64,000 bases of DNA from Ancylostoma caninum (lineage: Eukaryota > Nematoda > Chromadorea > Rhabditida > Ancylostomatidae), in the NCBI GenBank assembly GCA_037903475.1, contig JBAJFG010000015.1:1-64000 (forward strand), read 5' to 3'. A model generated the notes under the pieces. The model was not told the origin of the DNA. It saw nothing but the letters and a program-made list of their open reading frames with translations, and made no database searches. Below, piece after piece: positions 1-10,403 of the stretch. A program made the translations under genes and the position numbers. How positions within the stretch are numbered: the first letter of the stretch is position 1; each line of letters opens with the position of its first letter.

Positions 1-1210
1 TTCGTCCAGTAGTTGTAGCCGGTATCTTGCTCCATCTAATCGACGCCTCATCGTGGATCGTCATCGGTTGTGCTACAAGTGCCTCATTTTGGGTCATATT
101 GCAGCCAACTGCTCCGCTGCGAACTGTAATCGTTGTGGTAAAGGTCATCATCCACTTCTCTGTTTGCGTAATCCAACTCCTAGGTCTCCTAGCCGTAGTC
201 GTCGTTCAAGCAACGATAGCCGTCGTCCGGAAGACAGCCATCGTCCATCTCGTAGTAGTCGTTCGTCTCGGAACTCTTCTCGCGACATCTACCATCGTCG
301 TCGTTCTCGTTCCACTTCTCGGGACTACTCGCGTTCGCCTGTTCGACGTCGCTCACGCGACAGGGATAGTCATCATTCCACACGTTACAGTTCTCCATAT
401 TATCGTCACCGTTCTCCGTATCGCTCTCGTTCACCACGTCCGTCTCTCCGCACTTATCGTCGTCCGTCTCCGTATCCGTCTCGCTCTCCACCGTCCGTCC
501 GCTTCAGCGATTCCACGTCGTCCTCCTCCCACAGGAGACGACAGGAATCACCTTCTCCGTCTAGAAACCGTTCCTCTGTTCAGACAGTCTCTACAGACTT
601 GGAGTACAAAACGGCCGTAGAGTGCTACCAGTCTGTTAAAGAGTCTTCGGCACTTCCTTCGTTTGCAGCACCGCAACATCAGCCTATGCTGATGATCGTC
701 AGGGCCTACGCGCTTGATCAACGCACAGGTACTTGGAAACCAGTCTCCATCCTTCTGGATTCGGGTGCTCAAACAAGCTTCATCACTAGTGCTACGGTTT
801 CTCGTCTTTCGCTCCATCCGTCCGACACTCGCACATTGACAACGGTTAGTTTCGGAGGTCACAAAGTGACTGAAGATACATCCTTAGTCGATGTCGAGTT
901 GTTCGACAACTCCGATCAGCCGTTCAAAGTCCGGCTCTACGTTAAGGATGTCGTTGCCGCTCCACGCCAGGCTCAACAACTCCATCCAGAAGACTTTGAC
1001 TCGCTTCTCGCTAATCGAGTCGACCCGGACTCGTTGCTCGTCACGCAAACTGTGGAACCAGACATTCTTCTTGGTATCAACTACTTCTGGGATGTCTTGT
1101 TCACGGACACACCAGTTGTACTTCCATCAGGTCTCGTCTTGGCACACACGCGTTTCGGTCCAACGGTCTCAGGTCTCTCGTTTTTTCGTCAATATGGCAC
1201 AAGTGGTTGA
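1..1210 (+). CDS. Gag C-terminus plus aspartic protease of BEL/Pao element (5' partial)
   Basis: The frame starting at base 2 is open from the window edge to a TGA at 1208-1210, so the true start is outside. It holds two zinc knuckles (CYKCLILGHIAANC, then CNRCGKGHHPLLC) at about bases 76-165, as in nucleocapsid regions that bind element RNA. A long Arg/Ser-rich stretch follows (about 180-570), an SR-like low-complexity segment. Next comes a retropepsin-like protease with the catalytic DSG triplet at 758-766 (LLDSGAQTSFI). The frame ends shortly after the protease; pol continues in the next frame, so a fusion needs a +1 shift or an indel near 1170-1200. Confidence 0.88.
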   Translation, partial: SSSSCSRYLAPSNRRLIVDRHRLCYKCLILGHIAANCSAANCNRCGKGHHPLLCLRNPTPRSPSRSRRSSNDSRRPEDSHRPSRSSRSSRNSSRDIYHRRRSRSTSRDYSRSPVRRRSRDRDSHHSTRYSSPYYRHRSPYRSRSPRPSLRTYRRPSPYPSRSPPSVRFSDSTSSSSHRRRQESPSPSRNRSSVQTVSTDLEYKTAVECYQSVKESSALPSFAAPQHQPMLMIVRAYALDQRTGTWKPVSILLDSGAQTSFITSATVSRLSLHPSDTRTLTTVSFGGHKVTEDTSLVDVELFDNSDQPFKVRLYVKDVVAAPRQAQQLHPEDFDSLLANRVDPDSLLVTQTVEPDILLGINYFWDVLFTDTPVVLPSGLVLAHTRFGPTVSGLSFFRQYGTSG

Positions 1211-4200
1211 CCACTTGTCCCCAGAACGCTCCGTCGATTCCGTCTCTCGCCTTTGGGATCTGGATCTCCTCGGTATCACCGATGATCCAGACCCGTCCGT
1301 CGACAAGGATGAGGATGCCCGTGTTCTTCGTCGCTTTCAGAACACGGCAGAGGAAATTGGAGGTTATCTCTACGTCCAGTTCCCCTGGAAATCTTCGCAT
1401 CCGCGCCTCGCCGACAACAAACTTCTCGCTTATAAACGTCTCGAAAGTCAATATCGTTCCTTGGTCTCAAAGCCTTCACTTTGGAAGGACTACGCAGCTA
1501 CCTTCGATGACTACGTTAAACAGGGAATCATCGAAGAGGTCGACGAATTCAAATTCGACGACCACCGCGTCTATTACATCCCGCACCAAGCGGTTATCAA
1601 GGCTACGTCGTCCACTACCAAGCTACGTGTTGTCTTCGATGCGTCTTCGCACTACCGCAACTCGCCTAGCCTAAACGACTGTCTCCACTCTGGTCCTGCC
1701 ATCTTACCAGATCTCGTTGGCATTCTACTTCGTTCTAGGCTAACACCACTTCTCTTGGTCTCGGATGTCGAGAAAGCATTCTTGCAGATTCGCTTACAGC
1801 GCAATCAACGAGATGCTACTCGCTTCCTTTGGCTTAGGGATCCATCGCTTCCACCGTCTCCGCAGAATCTTCGCATCTTTCGCTTCACAAGGGTTCCATT
1901 TGGGATCACCGCTTCTCCGTTCCTCTTAGCCGCTTCCATCTTGTATTACTTGAATCGCGATCCTCGTTCTTCCTTGAAGAAGGAAATCGAGCAGAATACT
2001 TACGTCGATAACGTTATTCTGAGTGCGAACACACCAGAAGAGGCTATCGCTAAGTATCGCGAATCCAAGTCCCTCTTCGAGTCGATGCACATGAATCTCC
2101 GCGAATTCTTGTGCAATTCGGATGTCGTCAACTCCGCTATTTCGCCGTCCGATCGCATTAGGAATGCAAGCACTGTCAAGCTTCTCGGAATACCGTGGAA
2201 ACCGGATCTCGACAATCTTGTTGTTCCTCTCAAAATCGTCCATCAGCCAGTCAGTACAAAGCGCACGGCTCTCCGTGCATTGTCCTCCACGTTCGATCCG
2301 CTAGGACTTCTTGTACCGTTTCTGGCTCCGTTCAAGGTCTTCATACAGGATACCTGGAAGAAGAAGTACCAATGGGATGATCCTTTCGATAAGGAAGATC
2401 TTCTCCGTTGGAAACTGCTCATTCAGGACCTGGAAGACCCGCTTCCGCTTATTCCGCGTTGTGTCGTTCCGTCGGATCCATCTTCCAAGTTAGAACTCGC
2501 AGTTTTCGGAGACGCTTCCCAACGTCTCTATGCTTGCTGTGTCTATCTAATTTGTCACTCCTCGGTTGGCACAACTTCGCACCTCCTTATGGCAAAGTCA
2601 CGACTTGGAGAAGTCGAGCCGTTGACAATGCCACGTATGGAGCTTCTCGCCGCACTTATTAGTGCCCGTCTTGTCCGCTTCGTCCATTCGCAACTTCGCC
2701 GTCCAATAGCAGCAGTTCATTTCTTCTCGGATTCACAAATAGCTCTGCATTGGATTCACTCTTCTCGTCCGCTTAAACGCTTCGTCAATAACAGGGTCGT
2801 AGAAATCCGTTCCATCGTCTCGGCTCTGCAAACGTCAGGCACCCACGTGAAGTTCTACTACGTGCAATCGGATCAGAATCCGGCCGATTGTGCCTCACGT
2901 GGATTGTCTACTCGCTTCGCACATAACCACATCTGGTGGTGTGGACCTTCGTTCCTTGTGTTACCATCGTCACAATGGCCTCAAGCAAATTGCGAATTCA
3001 CTCTTCCTCCAGACGTCAGTCCAGAGGTTGAGAACGAATTCCAAGCGCTTACAGCCACACAGGTCTACTCTTACCAGTCTCCGCTCAGGTTTCAGGCTAC
3101 TAATCGTTATCTTAAGCTCGTTCGTTCCACGGCTTACGTTCTTAAGTTCATTGGTACCCTGTTCCTAAAAATTCGTCGTCGTCCGTCTTCGCTTAATCTA
3201 TCCCATTCGCTTCCGACCAAGCTCATTAACGCTGAAGAATTCACGATCGCGGAAACTCTGGTTATAACAGAGCACTACCGTGAAAGTGAACATCAGCTTA
3301 AGGAGCTTCCCCTTCATCGCTTTAACGTCCATCGGTCAGCAGACGGTCTCCTTCGTTGCCCAAATCGTCTAGAACACGCTGAGACCTCTACCATCTCTGC
3401 TGTACCAATCCTTCTCGTTCCCGCTCATCCGTTCACCACTGCTGTAGTCATGCATCACCACTTGGAGAACTTCCATTCTGGTGTACATGCTACAATCGCA
3501 GCCCTTCGTCGCCGCTTCTTCATTCCATCCATTAGGAGCACAGTCGTTAAGATCCTACGCGACTGTATAGTCTGTAAAAAGGCTAATTGTCTCCCTTATC
3601 GCTATCCAGATATGCCCAGCCTGCCTCAGGAACGTGTTGCTCGATCTCGACCGTTCCAGAAAGTAGGATTGGACTATCTTGGTCCGCTATACTATAGGGA
3701 CACTTTCCATACGAAAGCCAAAGTATGGATTTGTCTCTTCACTTGTATGGCGACTCGTCTTGTCCATCTAGAAGTCGTCTTGGACAATTCCACACAGGAA
3801 TTTCTACTCGCTTTCCGCCGTTTCATTGCTCGCCGAGGAACTCCGGATCACATCCTCAGCGACAATGCAACTACATTCGTCTCGGCTAGCGACACGTTGG
3901 AACACGTCATCTATGCCCGGTCGTCAGTCGAAAAACTGACTCACTTCTTCGCTAATCGTCGGATCACTTGGAAGTTCATAACGCCCCTTTCCCCATGGAA
4001 AGGAGGATTCTATGAACGCCTTGTTGGTCTTTTCAAGTCCGCCTTCCGCAAAACCGTCCATCGCAACCTTCTTCCGCTCCAGCAGTTTCAGACTCTCGTC
4101 TTTGAAATTGAGGCAGTCCTCAACGCACGTCCTCTCTTGTCAATTCGGGATACCTGTACTGCTCCGCAAGTTCTGAAGCCGATCGACTTCATTTCACCAG

Positions 4201-4676
4201 GAGTCGACCTTCAGATTCCTCCGTCAGAACGCTCTTCGACAAGTCTTCCTAGTCACCGTCTAGCCGGTTGGTACCGCGAAACCATCTCCGCGCTTGATCG
4301 TTTCTGGAACATCTGGTACAAGGACTACTTGTCGACCATCGCCGATCGTCATCAGAAGCGTATCCGCCAAGGTAGATCCACTCCAGTCATTCCACAGGTC
4401 TCGGATGTCGTTCTCGTCGCAGACAGCAAGGTTCCTCGTGGCCAATGGCATTTGGGTGTAATCACTACCTTGAGATACGATCGGTCAGGAATACCGCGTT
4501 CAGCGACCGTCCGGATGCCCAACGGTCGTGAACTCACTAGATCGCTTAACCATCTTTATCCGCTTGAGATAACAGCTTTCGAGGATCAACCAGAACCTAA
4601 GGAATGCGAAAAACGGTCTCCGACACGAGTACAACCGCCTCGTGCCGCCAAACGTGTCCGTTCCTACAGTCGGTAA
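1194..4676 (+). CDS. Pol of BEL/Pao element: reverse transcriptase, RNase H, integrase
   Basis: The first ATG in frame after the protease is at 1194 (MAQVVDHLSPERS); the frame is open back to before 891, so a frameshifted fusion is equally possible. RT spans roughly 1400-2250, with the first catalytic Asp in SDVEKAFLQI (about 1759) and the second box reading YVDN at 2001-2012 instead of YVDD. RNase H covers about 2490-2900 (FGDAS, RMELLAAL, SDSQIALHW, NPADCASRG). The integrase has a His/Cys zinc-binding region (about 3450-3590) and catalytic D, D, E near 3675 (LDYLG), 3861 (SDNATTF) and 4014 (FYERLVGLFKS). A DUF5641-like C-terminal domain lies at about 4400-4560. There is no internal stop, so the element may be young. 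Confidence 0.9.
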   Translation: MAQVVDHLSPERSVDSVSRLWDLDLLGITDDPDPSVDKDEDARVLRRFQNTAEEIGGYLYVQFPWKSSHPRLADNKLLAYKRLESQYRSLVSKPSLWKDYAATFDDYVKQGIIEEVDEFKFDDHRVYYIPHQAVIKATSSTTKLRVVFDASSHYRNSPSLNDCLHSGPAILPDLVGILLRSRLTPLLLVSDVEKAFLQIRLQRNQRDATRFLWLRDPSLPPSPQNLRIFRFTRVPFGITASPFLLAASILYYLNRDPRSSLKKEIEQNTYVDNVILSANTPEEAIAKYRESKSLFESMHMNLREFLCNSDVVNSAISPSDRIRNASTVKLLGIPWKPDLDNLVVPLKIVHQPVSTKRTALRALSSTFDPLGLLVPFLAPFKVFIQDTWKKKYQWDDPFDKEDLLRWKLLIQDLEDPLPLIPRCVVPSDPSSKLELAVFGDASQRLYACCVYLICHSSVGTTSHLLMAKSRLGEVEPLTMPRMELLAALISARLVRFVHSQLRRPIAAVHFFSDSQIALHWIHSSRPLKRFVNNRVVEIRSIVSALQTSGTHVKFYYVQSDQNPADCASRGLSTRFAHNHIWWCGPSFLVLPSSQWPQANCEFTLPPDVSPEVENEFQALTATQVYSYQSPLRFQATNRYLKLVRSTAYVLKFIGTLFLKIRRRPSSLNLSHSLPTKLINAEEFTIAETLVITEHYRESEHQLKELPLHRFNVHRSADGLLRCPNRLEHAETSTISAVPILLVPAHPFTTAVVMHHHLENFHSGVHATIAALRRRFFIPSIRSTVVKILRDCIVCKKANCLPYRYPDMPSLPQERVARSRPFQKVGLDYLGPLYYRDTFHTKAKVWICLFTCMATRLVHLEVVLDNSTQEFLLAFRRFIARRGTPDHILSDNATTFVSASDTLEHVIYARSSVEKLTHFFANRRITWKFITPLSPWKGGFYERLVGLFKSAFRKTVHRNLLPLQQFQTLVFEIEAVLNARPLLSIRDTCTAPQVLKPIDFISPGVDLQIPPSERSSTSLPSHRLAGWYRETISALDRFWNIWYKDYLSTIADRHQKRIRQGRSTPVIPQVSDVVLVADSKVPRGQWHLGVITTLRYDRSGIPRSATVRMPNGRELTRSLNHLYPLEITAFEDQPEPKECEKRSPTRVQPPRAAKRVRSYSR

Positions 4677-5743
4677 TACTGGATTTCAGATAGGTGTATC
4701 AGATTCCTTTATTTCGATTGTCCTGGTCCTGTTCTCCTTGTAGTTGTTTTCTCCTCTTCACTTCGCCAATTTTCGCTCATCGCCCGCTTTCACAGCGTTT
4801 GCTTCCTTTGCTCGCTCATCTCTTGTATTATCACGCTTGCCCAGTTAGGTCTCTTAGCTGCTCTACTTGTAGGTACTGCTTGCTTAACCGCGTTCACTTT
4901 ATCTGCATTTAGTCAGCTCTAATTGGTCTTGCTTCATCTTATACGCATTGGATCAGCTCGGACCTGTTAACGCCTTCAAACATGCTCATTTTCGCAATTT
5001 CAATCAATACGGGTATCACTCCTTTATCGACACTCACATCGTCGATATTTCGCATATCAAAATTATACGGGTCAAAAATCCGCTTATCATCATGTTTGAA
5101 TGCTTAACATACCCTGATTCAGTGGGTATATACGGTAATACACTAGGTGCTCCAGCATAGCGCAACGCTAGTCCCCTTTATTCATCCGCGTTCCGCGCGC
5201 GCTCACTCTCAGCCGCATAGATATTTCGTAATGCCCTAAGGTACCTATATGCCGCCTAATTTGTCCTCTCCCATCGCTTACACCCATCTTTACGCATTCT
5301 CGCGCACGTTTGTGATTCTTCGTCGTGTTTGTCATCTACACTCTCTCCAAATTAATATCTGTCAGCCATTTCGCATATCCTGGTTGACCTTCTGCAGTAG
5401 GCATCGCGCTAACATCCTTCTTGTCCTATTGCATTGTGTAGATTGCTTGCACGCTCGTAGATAACATTCGTTCGCTTTCGTGCATAACATCTTTGGCACG
5501 TTTTTTATTTCCGATTTCACGCTTTACCTTAGTGCATAACGTTCTATCCTATCGTGCTGTAGTTCCATCCTTCGCCGCGCACGCTTCACATTCATCCTTA
5601 CGCTATATCCATCCACTCTATCGCATACTTGTGAATGAGTAACATTTATTTTCTTTCAAGATTAGTTTCAAAACTCTCTAGTTTAGGTAAGTGCTATTCT
5701 GGTCTAACCAACCAATCGTCTCACACATTCCTAGCGTTCAACC
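4677..5743 (+). other. Noncoding spacer between pol and the second Gag-like ORF
   Basis: This is C/T-rich sequence with scattered short ORFs that show no domain or codon signal. Its composition matches that of 7922-8260, suggesting both belong to the same element. It could be a 3' untranslated region, an LTR, or the leader of a second element. I found no long direct repeat between it and the sequence right of 7.9 kb. Confidence 0.4.
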
Positions 5744-7921
5744 ATGCAGTCTACTACCGGTTATTCGATGTCCATCTCTGGCATTCCTATTACCGTACTA
5801 GCTGCCACATCCGCTCGAGCCATGGATCGTGCTACTCAGGTGAGTGTTTCTCAGAATACTCCCATCGCATCCCACTCATTCCATCGTAGTGCTGGTGCGT
5901 TACTTGCAGACCCATGCGCTTCTTCTTTCCTTAGTGTTGCTCATTCCCAAGCCGCTTCTCATCCGCCGCCTAACCCGCAAATCCTTCAGCCCGCTTCTCA
6001 AGCTGTTGCTACTTCGCACGCTAACATCAGTCCCGCCGCAACTGTAACATCTACGTTGCCTAGGTCTGTGCGCATGCGTAGGCAAAATCAGCCGCATTCT
6101 TTCGCTTCGCAAGGCTCATTGTCTACTGCTAACCAGCCCGCACAGCCTCCTACTACTTCAGCAGCAGCTCCCACGCCCGCTTCTGCGGACATGGAAGTGG
6201 AAACCGCTTCCACGTCTTCGCAGCCTCCCGCTCTAACACCCGCTAACGCCCAAGCCGCTCTTTCTTTCGCCAACATGGATCTTCGCCTCCTTCTCTCCAC
6301 TCTGGAGTCGATTGCAGGAGTTGATCCTTCGCCGCAGCTCCGCTCGCAGCCTAAGCCTACCATCCGTCGACAGCATTTCTTCGATGCTGAAGATCCGGAT
6401 CAACAATTCCAACCTCCTTGCTTAGGTTACCGCACAATGACCCCATTCGAAGCTTGCTTTATGTACGCACAAGGCAAGTTCGAATTCCTCGATGTACCTG
6501 TCGAGGCCGACCTTCGCTCGCAGCGTCTTGCAGTTCCCACGCATGCTCGCGCTGCTCTCCGCTTAGCTCAAACGCTGACTGTAGCCGCTAACTTCGACTA
6601 CACGTTCAGCATCGCGCACCTCTCCGCTCGCGACCTTATGATGATCGACGCGTTCTTACGCGACGACATCTACGTGCATCTCCGCGATGTAATCGCTGGA
6701 GAAGCCTCTATTCCGCTTCCATCTGCCCAGCCATATCCATGCATTCGCGACTTACCTATTCTTGAAGTCGTTCAAAACTTGAAGGGCCTGCACGCTTGTA
6801 CCCAAAAGCTTACAGCCTTCCGTATTGAACTCTTCGAGAAGGTCGATCACTGGGAGTCACCGGCACAGGTGATTGATGCGCTCGATCACTTGGCCACTCT
6901 CATCTACAATGTTGATCACCGTCGCGCTATCGTGGATATGCACATCACGCCGCAAATCACCGCTCTCCCCGAGGATATCCGTAACTTTGCGGATATGCTC
7001 GACTATCATTGCACTCCTCCGCTTTCCATTCCCATCATCTATAATGCCGCCACAGCAGAGCTTACACATGCGTTTAACGCGCATCAAGCTCTGACTGACC
7101 GCCTTCGTCGCCTCTGCACTTCGGGTTCACAACAGAACCTGGATGCAGACCCTGCTAGCGTTCCGCCCGCTCACACCCTTGCAGGTAACTCTTGGAGACC
7201 AGCTACCACGGTCACACCTACAACTTCTACTACTCTTTCGCACACTACTGTAACCGTGACAGCTGTTACCCTGGAGCCTCCTGCTCCCTCCGCTCACACA
7301 TCCACTACTTCGCCGCAACCGTCCGCATCATCTACTCATGCAGCAGCCGTACCTTCTAACACCTCAACCATCCCTGCTGCATCTACATCCACCTCCCTTA
7401 GCGAGTCGGTACAGAATCAGGAACAAACTCCTGTTGTTCGACCCGCTAAGCGCCGCTATTCGCCCGCACCTACTCCGCCTCCTCAGCCCGCTTCTTCATC
7501 ATCTCAGCCCGCAGCACATAGAGATGAAGTAACTACATCCGCTTCAGCCTCTAGTGCTGCACCTGCCGCGCCTTCGCCCGCTCCACCATCCGACCCTCCA
7601 GTTGGTTTTTCTGGTTGCATTTTCTGCTCAGCAAACCACTGGACAGCCAGTTGTGAGGTTGTAAAAAGCCTCTACGACCGCGCTCACATTATCGCTGACG
7701 CAGGAAGGTGTTTCAAATGCCTTTACCTGCATGCCCCTGGTTCTTGCCAGCGAGAACGATCCTGTTCTGTCTGTGGTGACAAGTACCATCATCCAGCTCT
7801 CTGTTATAAAAACCGACGTTGTGTTACCAACGACGTCGACGGAGACATCCTGTCATTCTACAGGCACATGATGGATCGTTCGGAAGAGAGGTACGAAGAC
7901 CTCCATCTGCTTCCTCACTAG
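5744..7921 (+). CDS. Gag-like protein with three zinc knuckles (725 aa)
   Basis: The ATG at 5744 opens a continuous 725-codon frame. The first ~190 residues are rich in Ala, Ser, Thr, Pro and Gln. A better ordered middle (about residues 210-460) resembles a capsid region in character, and a second Pro/Ser/Thr-rich stretch follows (480-620). Three zinc knuckles close the protein: CIFCSANHWTASC (from residue 625), CFKCLYLHAPGSC (from 656) and CSVCGDKYHHPALC (from about 674), the arrangement typical of BEL/Pao nucleocapsid. Unlike the Gag at the window start, this ORF stops ~40 codons after the knuckles, without an Arg/Ser tail or protease. It is either the gag of a second, rearranged element or an extra ORF 3' of pol. 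It has no membrane segment, so it is not an envelope gene. Confidence 0.8.
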   Translation: MQSTTGYSMSISGIPITVLAATSARAMDRATQVSVSQNTPIASHSFHRSAGALLADPCASSFLSVAHSQAASHPPPNPQILQPASQAVATSHANISPAATVTSTLPRSVRMRRQNQPHSFASQGSLSTANQPAQPPTTSAAAPTPASADMEVETASTSSQPPALTPANAQAALSFANMDLRLLLSTLESIAGVDPSPQLRSQPKPTIRRQHFFDAEDPDQQFQPPCLGYRTMTPFEACFMYAQGKFEFLDVPVEADLRSQRLAVPTHARAALRLAQTLTVAANFDYTFSIAHLSARDLMMIDAFLRDDIYVHLRDVIAGEASIPLPSAQPYPCIRDLPILEVVQNLKGLHACTQKLTAFRIELFEKVDHWESPAQVIDALDHLATLIYNVDHRRAIVDMHITPQITALPEDIRNFADMLDYHCTPPLSIPIIYNAATAELTHAFNAHQALTDRLRRLCTSGSQQNLDADPASVPPAHTLAGNSWRPATTVTPTTSTTLSHTTVTVTAVTLEPPAPSAHTSTTSPQPSASSTHAAAVPSNTSTIPAASTSTSLSESVQNQEQTPVVRPAKRRYSPAPTPPPQPASSSSQPAAHRDEVTTSASASSAAPAAPSPAPPSDPPVGFSGCIFCSANHWTASCEVVKSLYDRAHIIADAGRCFKCLYLHAPGSCQRERSCSVCGDKYHHPALCYKNRRCVTNDVDGDILSFYRHMMDRSEERYEDLHLLPH

Positions 7922-8500
7922 AAGCACTTCGTACACCCATCTCCGCTAGCATTAACCTCCCGCGTTTATTTAGTAGTTTAGCTGCCCCCTTATATAGCTC
8001 GCTTATTTTTTATTTGCCCGCTTACTTCGCCTTACTTGCTCGCCTTTAAAGCTCGCACGCCTTATTATCGCCTTAAATTATTGCCCGCTCATCGCTCGCC
8101 TTACAACTGTCGCCTAGGTAATTGCCTTATTTGCGCTTAGGTAATTGCCTTATCTGCCGCTACACACGCGTGCCCGCTTGGTATTGTTTCGCCCGCCGTT
8201 CAAAACTACCCGCTTTTTAAGCTCGCGACCCGCAAACCTTTTTATTTTAGTTTTGTTTTCACTTGTTTTCGTTTTATTCCGCTTTCATTGGGGAAGAAGA
8301 ACAGAAGGAGATAGAACAGATCGAAGGAAACACCAGAACAGAATTGGAAAAGAGAATGAGACGAACAGAAAGAAAGAACAACTTCGCTCCGCTTATCCGC
8401 TACAACCCTTTTGCATTTAGACCAAATTGCCATCTGTCTTGTGCAACTGGGTGAAAAATCCGCCCAAAAACCGCTCGTTGGACACTAGTCCAACACACTT
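7922..8500 (+). other. C/T-rich then purine-rich noncoding stretch with a short hairpin
   Basis: 7922-8260 is C/T-rich and resembles the spacer after pol. 8288-8380 is strongly purine-rich (many GAA/AGA triplets) and could be a polypurine tract region. A short hairpin, TTGGAC/GTCCAA, lies at 8478-8493. I see no gene. Confidence 0.35.
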
Positions 8501-9313
8501 TTGTACATAATTGTATATAGTTATAGTGTATATATCACAGCTATCTAGCAGCTTTATTTCGGTCCTTTTCGAAGTGAACCTTAAGTTCCTTCACATCCTC
8601 ATAGATCGTTGTGATCATGACCCCACTCACCAGGGACTCGGGGCTATCAACATCTTCACCCCGGCGCTGAGAGATCGCCAGATCATCACGTTCGCATAGC
8701 ACTCAAATTCCATCTTTCGCACACGGGACTTGACACCCCCCTCGACATTCCAGTGAGGTAAAACCATCTCTCCCTCACATCGTTCGCATTCCCCAACGGC
8801 GTAAAAACACGCTCAGTAGGTAACCCTCTTTCATTCCATCTCTTCTTCACTGAGGTACCTGCCGTTCGAGCCGTTCAATGCCAATGTCGAGCCGCTGATT
8901 CGCCGTCAACGCCAATGTCGAGCCGCTGCTCCATGCCACGCCGTCGAATCCACGTCAAGTTCAATGCCATCGTCAAAGTCTATGCCAACGTCCGCAAATA
9001 TCCTATGGTCTCATGGTCGCCACTCAAAGTCTATGGTCAACGTCATGATGTTGCGTCGCGATACAGACGCCCAACGGTCTATGCTTCCTACCTGAAGAAG
9101 CACCGCCACCATCCCCGTAGGTAACTTTTCAAAAAGAAAAGCTCGCCCTCACCCGCAGCGAAAAGTCAAGATCATCTTTCGCCCATCCGCTGCAAAAACG
9201 TCAACAATAGTAGGCCCCAAGTCAGTCAGTAGGTAACCGCGTTCAACACTAGGGTTTTTAACTCGTAGGTGTTGTACTTTGCCTGACTCGTAGGTAACCG
9301 GACACGCAACGCG

Positions 9314-9338
9314 CTAAAAGAAGAAAGAAGAAAGAAGA
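9314..9338 (+). other. Candidate polypurine tract
   Basis: About 24 nearly pure A/G bases (AAAAGAAGAAAGAAGAAAGA core) stand out in otherwise C-rich sequence. Such tracts prime plus-strand synthesis just upstream of a 3' LTR. Confidence 0.35.
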
Positions 9339-9598
9339 CGCCGTCGTCGAACTCGTCATGGACCTCCTTCGCCAACTCAGTCGTTCCATCTTCGCGCCGC
9401 CCGGAGTGTCGTGACTGTCGCACGACTTCCATTCCCAGGACTCCTTCGACCGACGACGTTTCCTTCCGGTCTGGACGCCAGCAAGCTGGGATGCATTGAG
9501 CCGACGTCCTCTACCGGTTCAAATCCCCTTGCGTGGCCAGCGCGCCCTTCCATCAGCGCGCTCTCATGGGTTACGGTACTTTCCCACGCCGGCAGCAG

Positions 9599-9606
9599 TA
9601 TATAAA
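9599..9606 (+). promoter_or_regulatory. TATA box (TATATAAA) in LTR-like region
   Basis: A clean TATATAAA is followed ~25-35 bases downstream by a GTTCGATCGAGTTCACTC stretch that could be a start region. It fits an LTR core promoter, but no transcript evidence is available. Confidence 0.4.
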
Positions 9607-10403
9607 GAGCCCTCGCGTTCGATCGAGTTCACTCTTCGCCATCGTCAATCAATCGCCGCTCCATCGATCGCTCCGTTGCCGCAATGGCCCAGAAGTCCTG
9701 CCGACGAAGATGATGATGCAATCCGCTGTTCGAAGATGTCCACCGCCTCCAGACGACGCCGATCCAAGTCCATGTCGAGCCGCTGAAGATCCTGCAGTGC
9801 CGCGCGTGTCCATCAGGCCGGTTATGACTTAACCCATTCCATCTTGTGGTTATAGCCTCTCTATTGTATTGATGTCATATTCGATGGGGATCATGAAGGT
9901 GGCTATTTACATTGTGTTGAGATCATGGAAGATATGATAGAGACATTGAATATCTCGGGATGTCCGATTGAAGAAACTAGTTGTGTTGTGTCGGGAAGGG
10001 ACAGAATCCAGAAATGGTCGGATCGTTTGGATCTTAGAGAAGTCGCAATACGCTAAGTCCGCTAAGCTTGCCCGCGCCCGCTTGCCGCTCGCCTAGGGTA
10101 GTAGGCCTTCATCACTTTGCCCGCTGGCTTGCGAGCCCACTGCTTCAATGCGCCGCGGTACTACCCTCTCGTAGCCTTGTGGGTTCAGGTAAAACCCTCT
10201 TTTGCCGTGTCTGGCTTGGGTGCTACCACCGACGCCCAGGCCGGGCACGACACGGGGGATGAGGGAGGTGGAGTGAAGCGAGGGCAGCGAGGGCAGCAAT
10301 AATGGGGTTACCTTGCACCAGCCTTTGTATAGAGCAAGATATGTATAGAGTAGGATGAAGGATGCATCGATAGACAACGTAATTCTTGGCATAGATTGCT
10401 TTC

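Larger units (their letters stand above)
1..4676 (+). mobile_element. BEL/Pao-family LTR retrotransposon, left end cut by the window
   Basis: The span encodes, in order, Gag zinc knuckles, an aspartic protease, reverse transcriptase, RNase H and a DDE integrase with a C-terminal domain of BEL/Pao type. That order and the protease-to-RT linker point to BEL/Pao rather than Gypsy or Copia. The 5' LTR and most of gag lie left of base 1. I could not identify a matching pair of LTRs inside the window, so the right boundary is unknown; C/T-rich sequence of similar character continues to about 8.26 kb. Confidence 0.9.
8501..9850 (+). repeat. LTR-like region of unresolved element boundaries
   Basis: The stretch contains three copies of ATGTCGAGCCGCTG (inside 8881-8897 and 8912-8928, and at 9772-9785), repeated TAGGTAAC motifs (8817-9300), a purine tract at about 9314-9338 and a TATA-type promoter near 9599. 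These are the parts expected around a polypurine tract and the U3/R region of an LTR. No second LTR copy was found in the window, so the assignment is tentative. Confidence 0.35.

Noticed and set aside
189..491. Acidic minus-strand ORF (100 codons)
   Set aside because: It is the antisense of the Arg/Ser-rich Gag segment; its acidity simply mirrors the CGT/TCT codons.
5744..7921. Envelope-like gene after pol
   Set aside because: The ORF has zinc knuckles and no signal peptide or membrane segment; it is Gag-like.
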